Shown here piece by piece: positions 8,772 to 16,522 of a stretch of DNA of 64,000 bases (positions within the stretch are counted from its first letter, which is position 1; every line of letters starts with the position of its first letter). A program made the position numbers and the translations under genes. Under the pieces are notes generated by a model. It was not told the origin of the DNA and ran no database searches. It saw only the letters and a program-made list of their open reading frames with translations. Origin of the DNA: Nocardiopsis_B sediminis (GTDB lineage Bacteria > Actinomycetota > Actinomycetes > Streptosporangiales > Streptosporangiaceae); contig NZ_JBHSBH010000007.1 of NCBI RefSeq assembly GCF_042650565.1, positions 552,200 through 616,199 of the forward strand. Direction: 5' to 3'.

Positions 8772-10261
8772 CGGCGGGGCGTCCACACCACGGTGGTGCC
8801 GTCGCCGCGGCGCACGGTCCGCGTCTGGGAGGAGCCCACCAGCAGGATGCAGCGCATGTCCACCCGCTCCGGGTCGAGCCCCTCCAGGGTCGTGATCAGC
8901 ACCGACTCCTCGGGGCCGCCGACATCGCGGGCCACCACCACGGGCGTGGCGGCCGCGCGGTCGGCCAGCAGGACCTTGCGGGCGGCCGCCAGCTGAGCCG
9001 TCCGGCTCTTGGACGCCGGGTTGTACAGAGCAAGGACGAGGTCGGCGGCCGAGGCCGCCCGCAGGCGCTCCTCGATGACCGGCCACGGCTTGAGCCGGTC
9101 GGACAGCGACACCACGGCGTAGTCGTGCCCCAGCGGGGCGCCGGCCAGCGCCGCGGCCGACTGCGCGGCCGTGATCCCGGGCACCACCCGGACGGGCACG
9201 TCGAGGTAGGGCTCCGACGACGCCGCCTCCAGCACCGCCGTCGCCATGGCGAAGACCCCGGGGTCGCCGGAGGACACGACGGCGACGCGCCGGCCGCGGC
9301 GCGCCAGCTCCAAGGCGAACTCGGCACGCTCGGCCTCGACCCGGTTGTCCGAGGCGTGCCGGCGCTGGCCGGGGCGCGCGGGAACCCGGTCGAGGTAGGT
9401 GGCGTAGCCGACCACGTCGTCGGCGGCGGCCAGCTCCGCCCGGGCCTGCGGCGTCAGCCACATCGGGCCGGCGGGGCCCAGCCCCACCACGGCGACCCCG
9501 CCCCCGGTGCCCTGCTCATCGGCGGGACCGGGGTCCCCGGCGCCGCCCCTGCGGCCCGGAACGACGGCCACCGAGAAGTACGGAACCGACGCGGGGTCGA
9601 CATCGGCGAGGGCGCCCGTGCGCTCGCCGTCCATCGTGGCGCGCTCGGCGTAGCGCGCGTCGTCCAGGCGCCCGCTCGCCTCCAGCGCCCGGCGCACAGC
9701 CGGGAAGGTCCGGCCGAGCTTGAGGACCGCGGCGGCGTCGGTCGTGGCCAGGCGCGCCGCCAGCTCCTCCTCGGGCAGGGTGCCCGGCAGCAGCGTCAGC
9801 ACCTCCTCGCCCTCCACCAGCGGGCGGCCCAGCCGGGCCGCGGCCGCGCTCACCGAGGTCACCCCGGGGACGACCTCGGCCGGGTAGCGGTGGGCCAGAC
9901 GTTTGTGCATGTGCATGTAGGAGCCGTAGAACAGCGGGTCGCCTTCGGCGAGCACCGCGACGCTGCGCCCGGCGTCCAGGTGGGCGGCCAGCCGCGCGGC
10001 GGCCTCGGTGTAGAACTCCTCGATGGCGCCCCGGTAGCCCCCGGGGTGGTCGGTGGTCCCCGTCGTCACCGGGTAGACCAGCGGCTCCTCGATGTGGTCG
10101 GGGCGCAGGTGGCGCTCGGCGATCCGCCGCGCGATGCTGCGGCCGGGCCGGGCCTCGTGGTAGGCGACGACATCGGCGGCGCCGATGACCTCCACGGCGC
10201 GCAGGGTCAGCAGGGACGGGTCGCCGGGGCCCAGGCCCACCCCGTAGAGACGGCCGGTCAC
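8759..10261 (-). CDS. cobIJ: CobI-CobJ fusion: precorrin-2 C20- and precorrin-3B C17-methyltransferase
   Basis: 500 residues with two tetrapyrrole methylase domains in one chain. Residues 1-235 are CobI-like (YGVGLGPGDPSLLTLRAVE, LAEGDPLFYGSYMHMH); residues 255-490 are CobJ-like (VAVVGLGPAGPMWLTPQA, VSSGDPGVFAMA, LALYNPASKSRTAQL). The first adds a methyl at C20 of precorrin-2, the second drives C17 methylation with ring contraction. A short linker rich in Gly and Asp joins them. Such a fusion is common in actinobacteria. The ATG at 10259-10261 overlaps the cobH stop (ATGA). Confidence 0.93.
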   Translation of the reverse strand: MTGRLYGVGLGPGDPSLLTLRAVEVIGAADVVAYHEARPGRSIARRIAERHLRPDHIEEPLVYPVTTGTTDHPGGYRGAIEEFYTEAAARLAAHLDAGRSVAVLAEGDPLFYGSYMHMHKRLAHRYPAEVVPGVTSVSAAAARLGRPLVEGEEVLTLLPGTLPEEELAARLATTDAAAVLKLGRTFPAVRRALEASGRLDDARYAERATMDGERTGALADVDPASVPYFSVAVVPGRRGGAGDPGPADEQGTGGGVAVVGLGPAGPMWLTPQARAELAAADDVVGYATYLDRVPARPGQRRHASDNRVEAERAEFALELARRGRRVAVVSSGDPGVFAMATAVLEAASSEPYLDVPVRVVPGITAAQSAAALAGAPLGHDYAVVSLSDRLKPWPVIEERLRAASAADLVLALYNPASKSRTAQLAAARKVLLADRAAATPVVVARDVGGPEESVLITTLEGLDPERVDMRCILLVGSSQTRTVRRGDGTTVVWTPRRYPD

Positions 10262-10884
10262 TCCGCCTCACTCGCGATCGCGTTGACCGCGGCGGCCGCG
10301 ATCGCGCTGCCGCCGCGCCGTCCCCGGACCACCAGGTACTCGGTCTTGGAGGGGTGGGCGGCCAGCGCGTCCTTGGACTCCGCGGCGCCGACGAAGCCCA
10401 CGGGCACACCGATGACCGCGGCGGGGCGCGGCGCGCCCTCCTCCACCATCTCCAGCAGCCGGAACAGCGAGGTGGGGGCGTTGCCGATGGCGACGACGGC
10501 GCCGCCGAGCCGGTCGCGCCACAGCTCCATGGCGGCGGCGCTGCGCGTGGTGCCCAGGTCCCGGGCCAGCGCGGGCACCGAGGGGTCGGCGAGCGTGCAC
10601 ACGACGTCATTGCCGGCCGGCAGCCGGCTGCGGGTGACCCCCGCGGCGACCATGGTGGCGTCGCAGAGCACCGGCGCGCCGCCGCGCAGCGCGGCGCGGG
10701 CGTCGGCGACGGCCGACGGGCTGTAGGCGAGGTCGGCGACGAGGTCGACCATGCCGCAGGCGTGGATCATGCGGACCGCGACCTGCGCGACGTCGCCGGG
10801 CAGGCCGCCGAGGTCCGCCTCGGCCCGGATGGTGGCGAAGGACCGCCGGTAGATCGCGGCGCCGTCCTTTTCGTAGTCGGTCAC
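10258..10884 (-). CDS. cobH: Precorrin-8X methylmutase
   Basis: 208 residues, normal for CobH/CbiC. The catalytic His is in VRMIHACGM; DATMVAAGV, IGNAPTSLFRLLEM and GVPVGFVGAAESK are family blocks. It moves the C11 methyl to C12 to make hydrogenobyrinic acid. GTG 10882-10884 is preceded by GGAGGA; a longer frame back to 10992 adds only Pro/Arg-rich sequence. Its start overlaps the stop of a short open frame (10881-11036) by GTGA, and its stop overlaps cobIJ, suggesting coupled translation along the series. Confidence 0.92.
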   Translation of the reverse strand: MTDYEKDGAAIYRRSFATIRAEADLGGLPGDVAQVAVRMIHACGMVDLVADLAYSPSAVADARAALRGGAPVLCDATMVAAGVTRSRLPAGNDVVCTLADPSVPALARDLGTTRSAAAMELWRDRLGGAVVAIGNAPTSLFRLLEMVEEGAPRPAAVIGVPVGFVGAAESKDALAAHPSKTEYLVVRGRRGGSAIAAAAVNAIASEAE

Positions 10885-11036
10885 CGTGTTCCTCCGAGGG
10901 CGCCCCGGACGTCGGGCCGGGGAAGGATCGGCCCCCCGCGGCGCGGGCCGGGAATCGACGATGCGCGGCCAGGGCGGCGACTCGACGCCCACGCGGTCAG
11001 GCCGGCCGCCCCCGGGGCGTTGCGAGAACCGGGCAC
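10881..11036 (-). CDS. Possible short leader ORF in front of cobH
   Basis: A 51-codon frame on the minus strand starts at GTG 11036 behind a near-perfect AGGAGGTAAC ribosome site and ends in a TGA that overlaps the GTG of cobH. The predicted peptide is Arg/Pro/Gly-rich, without hydrophobic segment or Cys, and resembles no family I know. Third-position GC is about 80 per cent by my count, lower than in neighbouring genes, so the peptide itself may not matter. Its likely role, if any, is as a translated leader coupling ribosomes onto cobH. It may also be a coincidental frame behind a relic ribosome site. Confidence 0.35.
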   Translation of the reverse strand: MPGSRNAPGAAGLTAWASSRRPGRASSIPGPRRGGPILPRPDVRGALGGTR

Positions 11037-11067
11037 GCGTTACCTCCTTGAATCTGTTCCAGGGCTC

Positions 11068-11087
11068 CCGGGCCGGTTCCGGCCCGG
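11068..11087 (-). terminator. Perfect hairpin between cobG and cobH
   Basis: CCGGGCCGG-TT-CCGGCCCGG: nine-base arms around a two-base centre, about 90 bases past the cobG stop and 30 bases before the short leader frame. No U-run follows, so it may be a weak terminator, an mRNA-processing barrier or an attenuator within the cobG-cobH-cobIJ series. Confidence 0.45.
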
Positions 11088-11175
11088 CCGGGGCCGAGGA
11101 TGTACGGTCCCGCCGATCGCCGGGCGGCAGGGCGGCCCGAGCCGGGAATCCCCCTGTCGTCCGCCCGGCGAGGGT

Positions 11176-12717
11176 TCACATGTCCCTCGGGGGTGGTGTC
11201 GTGCGCGCGGCCGCGACGGCGGCGCCGAGGCCGCCGTGCGCCGCTTCCCGCTCTCCCGGTCCCCCGCCGCGCGGGGTGATCCGGTAGCGGCCATCACCGA
11301 TCGCGACCGCGTCGACCCACCGCCCGGAGGGATGGCCGCACCGGCGCTCGCACCCCGACCAGTGGACAGGCAGTCGGGGTCGGTCGGACGCATCGGTGAC
11401 ACCAGGCTCGCGCCCCGACCCGTCGACGAGCGGCCGGGGTCGGACGGACGGATCCGCGACACCGGGCTCACACCCCGACCGGTGGACGGGCCGCCGGCCC
11501 GGCTGCGGCACAACGGGGTGGGAATCCAGGACGGCGGCGGCATCGGCGCGCACGTCGGCCAGCGCCGCGGCACAGCCGGGCCGGCCGGTGCAGGCACTCA
11601 CCCCGGCCCATGGGGAGTCGTCGCCGGTGACCAGGCCGACGGCGGCCAGCGCGGCGAGCACGTCCGCGGCGGCGCCCGACTCCAGGCCGGGCAGGACCAC
11701 CCCCCGCCAGGGGGTGACCCGCAGCTCGCCCGCCCCGCGTTCGGCGGCGGCGGCGAGATCCCGCCACTGAGCGGCGGTGGCCCGCCCGAGCGGAACGGCC
11801 ACCGACAGAGCGGTGCGCGCGGAGCCGGCGGGGCGGTCGATGAGCCCGAGGAGCGGCCGCGGTGCGGTGGAACCGCCGGGACCGCTGGGGGCGGCAGGGC
11901 CGGCGGCCTGGGACGCGGTCCGGGACGCGGCGGAGGGGATCGCGGCTCCGGACGGGTCCGACGGGGATGCGGCTTCAGGCTCCGCCGGAGGCAGGCCGAG
12001 GCGGGCGGCGACGGCGCCGCCGTCGGGGTCCACGTCGGCCAGGCGCCAGGCGGTTGCGCCCAGCCCTCGTTCGCGGGCCAGGTCGAGGAACACCTCGGCG
12101 GCGCGCACCGCCCAGCGGGCGGCACCGTCCCGGGGGACGCTCAGCGTGCGTTCGCCCAGGCGCAGGCCGACCGCGCCGCCGGGGAGCGCGGTGATGGTGA
12201 CGTCGGCGCCGAGCGCGGCTGTGTCGCCGCGGCCGTCGTCCACGGCGAACAGGAAGCGGCCGGACAGAGCCGGGGCGGCGTCGCTCGCGCACAGCAGCGC
12301 GTCGAGTTCGCCGACGATTCCGCGCACGTCGGCGTGGCCCCGGCCGTCGAGTCCGCTCAGCGGGGAGGCGACGATGTTGCGGACCCGCTCGTGGCGGCGC
12401 GACGGCAGCAGCCCGGCGCCCTCCAGCAGGCCCGCAAGGGCGCGGCCGGCGTCCTCGCCGAGGCCGCGGAGCTGCACGTTGCCGCGCGAGGTGAGGTCGA
12501 GGTTGCCGTCGCCCAGATCCTCGGCCGCGGCGGCGAGCACGCGCGCCTGGTCAACGGTGAGCAGCCCACCGGGGATCCGCACGCGGGCCAGGCCTCCATC
12601 GTGGGCGGGATGCAGCCGCAGCGCCCCGGGGCAGGCATCCGCACGATCACGGAACGCCTCGGCGCCGGGCGCACCGCGTTCAGGGGTTCCGGGCGAAGGG
12701 GGCATAGCGGCGAGCAT
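11176..12717 (-). CDS. cobG: Precorrin-3B synthase, nitrite/sulfite reductase-like, with expanded Fe-S region
   Basis: 513 residues; typical CobG is shorter, around 400-450. Two ferredoxin-like half domains are visible: LARVRIPGGLLTVDQARVLA with LTSRGNVQLRGL in the first and LSVAVPLGRATAAQWRDLA with LRVTPWRGVVLPG in the second. The 4Fe-4S ligands should be in SACTGRPGCAAAL and VHWSGCERRCGHP. CobG uses O2 to make precorrin-3B, so it marks the aerobic route. About 50 extra residues, built of 20-residue repeats, separate the two Cys pairs. A second Pro/Ala/Ser-rich insert lies between the halves (about residues 265-295). ATG 12717 follows GGGAGAG; ATG 12705 is an alternative. Confidence 0.88.
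   Translation of the reverse strand: MLAAMPPSPGTPERGAPGAEAFRDRADACPGALRLHPAHDGGLARVRIPGGLLTVDQARVLAAAAEDLGDGNLDLTSRGNVQLRGLGEDAGRALAGLLEGAGLLPSRRHERVRNIVASPLSGLDGRGHADVRGIVGELDALLCASDAAPALSGRFLFAVDDGRGDTAALGADVTITALPGGAVGLRLGERTLSVPRDGAARWAVRAAEVFLDLARERGLGATAWRLADVDPDGGAVAARLGLPPAEPEAASPSDPSGAAIPSAASRTASQAAGPAAPSGPGGSTAPRPLLGLIDRPAGSARTALSVAVPLGRATAAQWRDLAAAAERGAGELRVTPWRGVVLPGLESGAAADVLAALAAVGLVTGDDSPWAGVSACTGRPGCAAALADVRADAAAVLDSHPVVPQPGRRPVHRSGCEPGVADPSVRPRPLVDGSGREPGVTDASDRPRLPVHWSGCERRCGHPSGRWVDAVAIGDGRYRITPRGGGPGEREAAHGGLGAAVAAARTTPPPRDM
11341..11511 (-). repeat. In-frame 60-bp tandem repeat inside cobG
   Basis: Three units of 60 bp begin at 11341, 11401 and 11461, the last partly diverged. 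Shared words include CACCCCGACC, TCGGACG and GCGACACC. On the coding strand they encode 20-residue units: PVHRSGCEPGVADPSVR, LVDGSGREPGVTDASDR and the authentic PVHWSGCERRCGHPSGR. The extra units therefore look like decayed copies of the Fe-S ligand motif. The period keeps the reading frame. Confidence 0.8.
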
Positions 12718-12984
12718 ACCGGTGGCTCTCCCGGCGCCCCGATGCGCCCACCGCACCCGCGGCGCGGCAGCGGAACGCCCCCTACGAATAGAGGTGGTGG
12801 ATGCGGCCGGCCCGAGCGCACGCCACCCGCCGAGAATCCGGCCGAAGGCTGCGGTGATCCGTCCTCCTCAGGGAGCCCGCGTCGGCGACCACCACCCACC
12901 CGTCACCGCGCCCACGGCCGCCCCCGAAGCCCAGGCCCACGCCACCGCCCGCCTCACGTTCCCCTCCCCCGGCCCGCGAATCTC

Positions 12985-14217
12985 TCAGGATGCTCGGCGC
13001 AGCACCACGGACGCGTTGTGGCCGCCGAATCCCAGGGAGTTGGACACCACCGCGCCCTCCCCCAGCTTGCGGGGCGGGCCGGTGACGACGTCGATCTCGC
13101 AGGCGGGGTCGGGGGTGTCGGTGTTGGCGGTGGGCGGGATGAGGCCCTCGCGCAGGGTCAGGGCGGCGACCACGGCCTCGACCGCCCCTGCGGCGCCGAT
13201 GAGGTGGCCCATCGCGCCCTTGCAGGAGGTGACCGGTACCCGGTGGGCGCCGAACACCTCGGCGATGGCCCGCGCCTCGGCGAGGTCGCCCGCCGGGGTG
13301 GAGGTGGCGTGGGCGTTGACGTGCGCGACGTCGTCGGCGGCGATGCGGGCGTCGTGCAGCGCCTCGAGCATGGCGCGGCGGACGCCGTCGCCGCCGGGGT
13401 CGGGCGCGGTCAGGTGGTAGGCGTCGGTCGTGCGCCCGTAGCCGGCGAGCTCGGCGTGGACGCGGGCGCCGCGGCGCTCGGCGTGCTCCGCGGATTCGAC
13501 CACCAGGAACGCGGCCCCCTCGCCGAACACGAAGCCTTCGCGGTCGGTGTCGAAGGGGCGGGAGGCGTGTTCGGGGTCGCGCGTGCGCGTGGAGAGCGCC
13601 CCGAGGCCGTGGAAGGCGAGGACGAAGGTGGGGGTGATGTAGGCGTCGACCCCGCCGGCCAGCACGAGGTCGGCGCTGCCGTCACGGATGAGCCGCAGCG
13701 CCTCGCCCACCGCATGCCCGCCCGACGCGCACGCGGTCGCCACGCACAGCGACGGGCCGCGGATGCCGTGGCGCACCGCGATGGCGGCCGCGGTGGCGTT
13801 GAGCATGGTCTTGGGCACATAGAGCGCCGAGGGGCGGCCGCGGCCGTGCGCATCGGGCGCCAGCAGCACGCTCTCCTGGGTGTGGGCCCCGCCGTGGGAC
13901 TCCCCCACGACCAGGGCCCGGCGTTCCGGTGGCGCGGCGGGCGCGCCGGCGTCGGACATGGCGTCCTGGGCGGCGCTCACCCCGAGCCGGGTCACGGGGT
14001 CGGAGCGCCGGTCCTCCTTGGGGGTCAGGTAGGGGGCGGGGTCGAACGGCGGCACGACGCACGCGAAGTCGACCGGGAGCCCCGCGGTGTCGAACCGGGT
14101 GATCGCCCGCGCCGCCGAGCGCCCGGTGAGCAGCGCCGACCACATCTCGTCGGGGTCGTTGCCGCAGGGGGTCCTGACCCCGAGGCCGGTGATGACCGCG
14201 CTGCGGCGGTCGGTCAT
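12985..14217 (-). CDS. Beta-ketoacyl-ACP synthase (FabF/KAS II type)
   Basis: 410 residues. The active-site Cys is in VATACASGGHA, the two His residues in HVNAHATSTPAGD and KGAMGHLIGAAGA; GFVFGEGAAFLVVE and NSLGFGGHNASVVL are also conserved. It condenses acyl and malonyl units carried on ACP. The ATG at 14215-14217 overlaps the ACP stop (ATGA), so it pairs with that ACP and not with a bulk fatty-acid operon: no ketoreductase, dehydratase or malonyltransferase is adjacent. It is the last gene of the minus-strand series that begins with the metallophore-type importer. It may add or extend an acyl group on a specialised product; that is inference. Confidence 0.88.
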   Translation of the reverse strand: MTDRRSAVITGLGVRTPCGNDPDEMWSALLTGRSAARAITRFDTAGLPVDFACVVPPFDPAPYLTPKEDRRSDPVTRLGVSAAQDAMSDAGAPAAPPERRALVVGESHGGAHTQESVLLAPDAHGRGRPSALYVPKTMLNATAAAIAVRHGIRGPSLCVATACASGGHAVGEALRLIRDGSADLVLAGGVDAYITPTFVLAFHGLGALSTRTRDPEHASRPFDTDREGFVFGEGAAFLVVESAEHAERRGARVHAELAGYGRTTDAYHLTAPDPGGDGVRRAMLEALHDARIAADDVAHVNAHATSTPAGDLAEARAIAEVFGAHRVPVTSCKGAMGHLIGAAGAVEAVVAALTLREGLIPPTANTDTPDPACEIDVVTGPPRKLGEGAVVSNSLGFGGHNASVVLRRAS

Positions 14218-14468
14218 CGGGCGGTCTCCACGGCGGTGCGGGCCTGCACCGCGTCGACGAAGTCGTCGAAGGTCCGGATGCGCAGGACGTCCTGCGCGGG
14301 CAGGGTGACCCCGTGCTCCTTGAGCGTCTCGATGATCTCGGCGAAGTCGAGGCTGTCGGCCTCGAGGTCCTCGACCAGCAGCGACCCTCCGGTGATCGCG
14401 TCCTCGTCCTTGGACAGCACGCGGGCGCAGGTGGCGCGGAGCAGGCCGGAGATGTGGTCGCGGGTCAT
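14214..14468 (-). CDS. Acyl carrier protein
   Basis: 84 residues. The phosphopantetheine attachment Ser is residue 39 in DLEADSLDFAEI, within the expected acidic four-helix fold. The variant DSLDF replaces the common DSLDxVE. ATG at 14466-14468 follows a GAGGAGC. It overlaps the ketosynthase by ATGA and follows the importer ATPase gene by 130 bases. A dedicated ACP-ketosynthase pair next to a siderophore-type importer suggests a small acyl-modification module. Confidence 0.9.
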   Translation of the reverse strand: MTRDHISGLLRATCARVLSKDEDAITGGSLLVEDLEADSLDFAEIIETLKEHGVTLPAQDVLRIRTFDDFVDAVQARTAVETAR

Positions 14469-14598
14469 GGGGCTCCTCGTGGTCGCGGATCGGCGCCGCC
14501 GGCGGGTGCTGCCGCGGCACGCCCAAGGAGTATCACGACCGGTCAGCACCCGCTACCCAACGTGATATCCGGTGGTGGCGCGGCCGACCGAGGCGCGG

Positions 14599-15396
14599 TC
14601 ACACCGGGGTGTCGAGGCGGCAATAGGGCGTGCCGTGGCGCTCGTCGATCAGCACGCGGCCGCGCACCCCGAAGACGTCGCGCAGCATGGAGTCGTGCAC
14701 GACGTCGGCGGGGCCGCCGTCGGCGGCGACCGCGCCCTCGCGCAGCGCCACGATCCGGTCGGCGTAGCGCGCGGCGTGGTCGAGGTCGTGCAGCACCATG
14801 ACGACCGTGAGGCGCCGGGCGAAGTCGGCCACGAGGTCGAGCACTTCGAGCTGGTGGCGGACGTCGAGGTAGGTGGTGGGCTCGTCGAGGAGCAGGACGG
14901 GGGTGTCCTGGGCCAGTGCCAGCGCCAGCCGGACCCGCTGGCGCTCGCCGCCCGACAGCGATTCCAGCGGGCGGTCGGCGAGGTCGGCGACGCCCGCCCG
15001 GGCCATGGCATCGCGGGTGATGTCGTCCTCGGAGTCGCGGAGCATCCCCAGGACGCCGCGGTGGGCGAACCGGCCCTGGCGCACCAGCCGCCGGGCGGTC
15101 ATGCCCGGGATGGGCGGCAGCGCCTGGTGCAGGACGGCGACGCGCCGGGCGATGGCGCGGCGGCCCAGGGCCGCGATGTCCTCGCCGTCGAGCAGGACGC
15201 GCCCCGAGGTGGGGTGCAGCGCCCCGGCCAGCAGCCGGAGCAGGGTGCTCTTGCCGCAGCCGTTGCGGCCGACCAGCGCAACGGTCTGGCCGGCGGGGAT
15301 CGCGAGGTCGATGCCATGCAGAACGGGGTGTTCGCGCGCGTAGCCGAAGCCCACGCGGTCGAGGCGGAGGGCGGCGGGCGGGTCTGCGGCGGTCAT
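14599..15396 (-). CDS. FecE-type ABC importer ATPase
   Basis: 265 residues. Walker A is GRNGCGKST, the signature is LSGGERQRVRLA, Walker B is LLLDEPTTYLD and the switch His follows in VLHDLDHAARYAD. TTYLD after Walker B is typical of ATPases that import iron-siderophores, haem, cobalamin or other metal chelates. It works with the two permeases and the binding protein encoded just upstream. ATG 15396 is used because the conserved N-terminal strand begins within 10 residues. Confidence 0.92.
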   Translation of the reverse strand: MTAADPPAALRLDRVGFGYAREHPVLHGIDLAIPAGQTVALVGRNGCGKSTLLRLLAGALHPTSGRVLLDGEDIAALGRRAIARRVAVLHQALPPIPGMTARRLVRQGRFAHRGVLGMLRDSEDDITRDAMARAGVADLADRPLESLSGGERQRVRLALALAQDTPVLLLDEPTTYLDVRHQLEVLDLVADFARRLTVVMVLHDLDHAARYADRIVALREGAVAADGGPADVVHDSMLRDVFGVRGRVLIDERHGTPYCRLDTPV

Positions 15397-15436
15397 GCGG
15401 GTCCAATCCGGGTGCAGGAACGGGCTGGGGGCGCGC

Positions 15437-16522
15437 TCACGTGTTCAGCAGTCCGCGCCGGCGGACCGCGATGACCAGCAGGGCCGCGCCGACGATGGAG
15501 GTGATGGAGCCCGCGGGCAGCCCGAGCCGCTGGGTCTGCGGGCCCGCGGGGACCAGGGTGGTGACCCCCTGGGCGAGGGCGTCGGCGCCGGAGAGCACGA
15601 CCGCGCCGACCAGCGCCGCCACGGGGACGAGCAGGCGGGGCTCGCGCCCGATGAGGGCCGAGGCCAGCAGGGGGGCGATGAGGCCGACGAACCCGGCCAT
15701 GCCCACCACCGACACCGCGGCCGCGGCGAGCAGGATCGCGGTCAGCAGGACCGCGAACCGGGCGGGGCGCGGCGCCAGGCCGACCGCCTGGGCGTGGTCG
15801 TCGCCGCCCTGAAGGACGGCGAGCACCGGCGAGAGCAGCCACGCGGCGCCGATACCGGCGGCCGCCCATGGCAGGAGCAGGAAGGCGTGGGCCGGGGTCA
15901 TGCCGGTGAGCGAGCCCGTGAGCCAGCGCAGGGCGCCGGCGGCCTCGGCCTGGCTGAGGACCAGCAGGACGGAGGTGAGCCCGGACAGGGCGATGCCGAC
16001 GATCACGCCGTTGATGGTCAGCCAGGTGGGGTCGGAGCGTCCGCGCCCGGACAGCAGCCACAACAGGGCGCCGCCGGCCAGGCCGCCGCACAGGGCGGCG
16101 AGCACGGCGGTGTGCGCCTGCCCGGAGACCAGGCCCAGGCGCAGCGCGAGCACCACCCCGAGGACCGCGCCACCGCCCACCCCGGTCAGCTCGGGCGAGG
16201 CCAGCGGGTTGCGCAGCGCGATCTGGAGCAGCAGTCCCGAGACGCCGAGGCAGGCGCCGGCGAGCAGGGCCACGGCGGCGCGGGGCAGGCGCAGCTCCCA
16301 CAGGATGCGCTCGCCGATGGGGTCGCCGGAGTCGCGCAGGAGGGCGGGCCACACTTCATCGACGGCGAGGCCGCGGCCCAGCAGCGCCTGGCCGGTGGCG
16401 GCGGCCAGCGCCAGCACGGCCAGCACCGTGACGGCGACCGCGAACGCGCGCAGCGGGCGGGGCCGCGCCGGGAGCGGGGCGGGTCCGGTGGCGCGTTCGG
16501 GGCGGCGGCGGGTCAGGGTCAT
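15437..16522 (-). CDS. FecCD-family ABC importer permease (second)
   Basis: 361 residues with about ten hydrophobic segments. Family words include LWELRLPRAAVALLAGACLG, SGLLLQIALRNPLASPELTGVGGG, and near the C-terminus VGMAGFVGLIAPLLASALIGRE and GLPAGSITSIVGA. FecCD permeases pair as heterodimers to carry metal chelates through the membrane. The ATG at 16520-16522 overlaps the preceding permease stop (ATGA). A Pro/Arg-rich N-terminus of about 30 residues precedes the first helix. Confidence 0.92.
   Translation of the reverse strand: MTLTRRRPERATGPAPLPARPRPLRAFAVAVTVLAVLALAAATGQALLGRGLAVDEVWPALLRDSGDPIGERILWELRLPRAAVALLAGACLGVSGLLLQIALRNPLASPELTGVGGGAVLGVVLALRLGLVSGQAHTAVLAALCGGLAGGALLWLLSGRGRSDPTWLTINGVIVGIALSGLTSVLLVLSQAEAAGALRWLTGSLTGMTPAHAFLLLPWAAAGIGAAWLLSPVLAVLQGGDDHAQAVGLAPRPARFAVLLTAILLAAAAVSVVGMAGFVGLIAPLLASALIGREPRLLVPVAALVGAVVLSGADALAQGVTTLVPAGPQTQRLGLPAGSITSIVGAALLVIAVRRRGLLNT

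Noticed and set aside
10354..14565. 1403-codon plus-strand open frame across cobH, cobG, the ketosynthase and ACP.
   Set aside because: Low-complexity Gly/Arg/Ala translation antisense to four recognisable genes; no family features or start signals.
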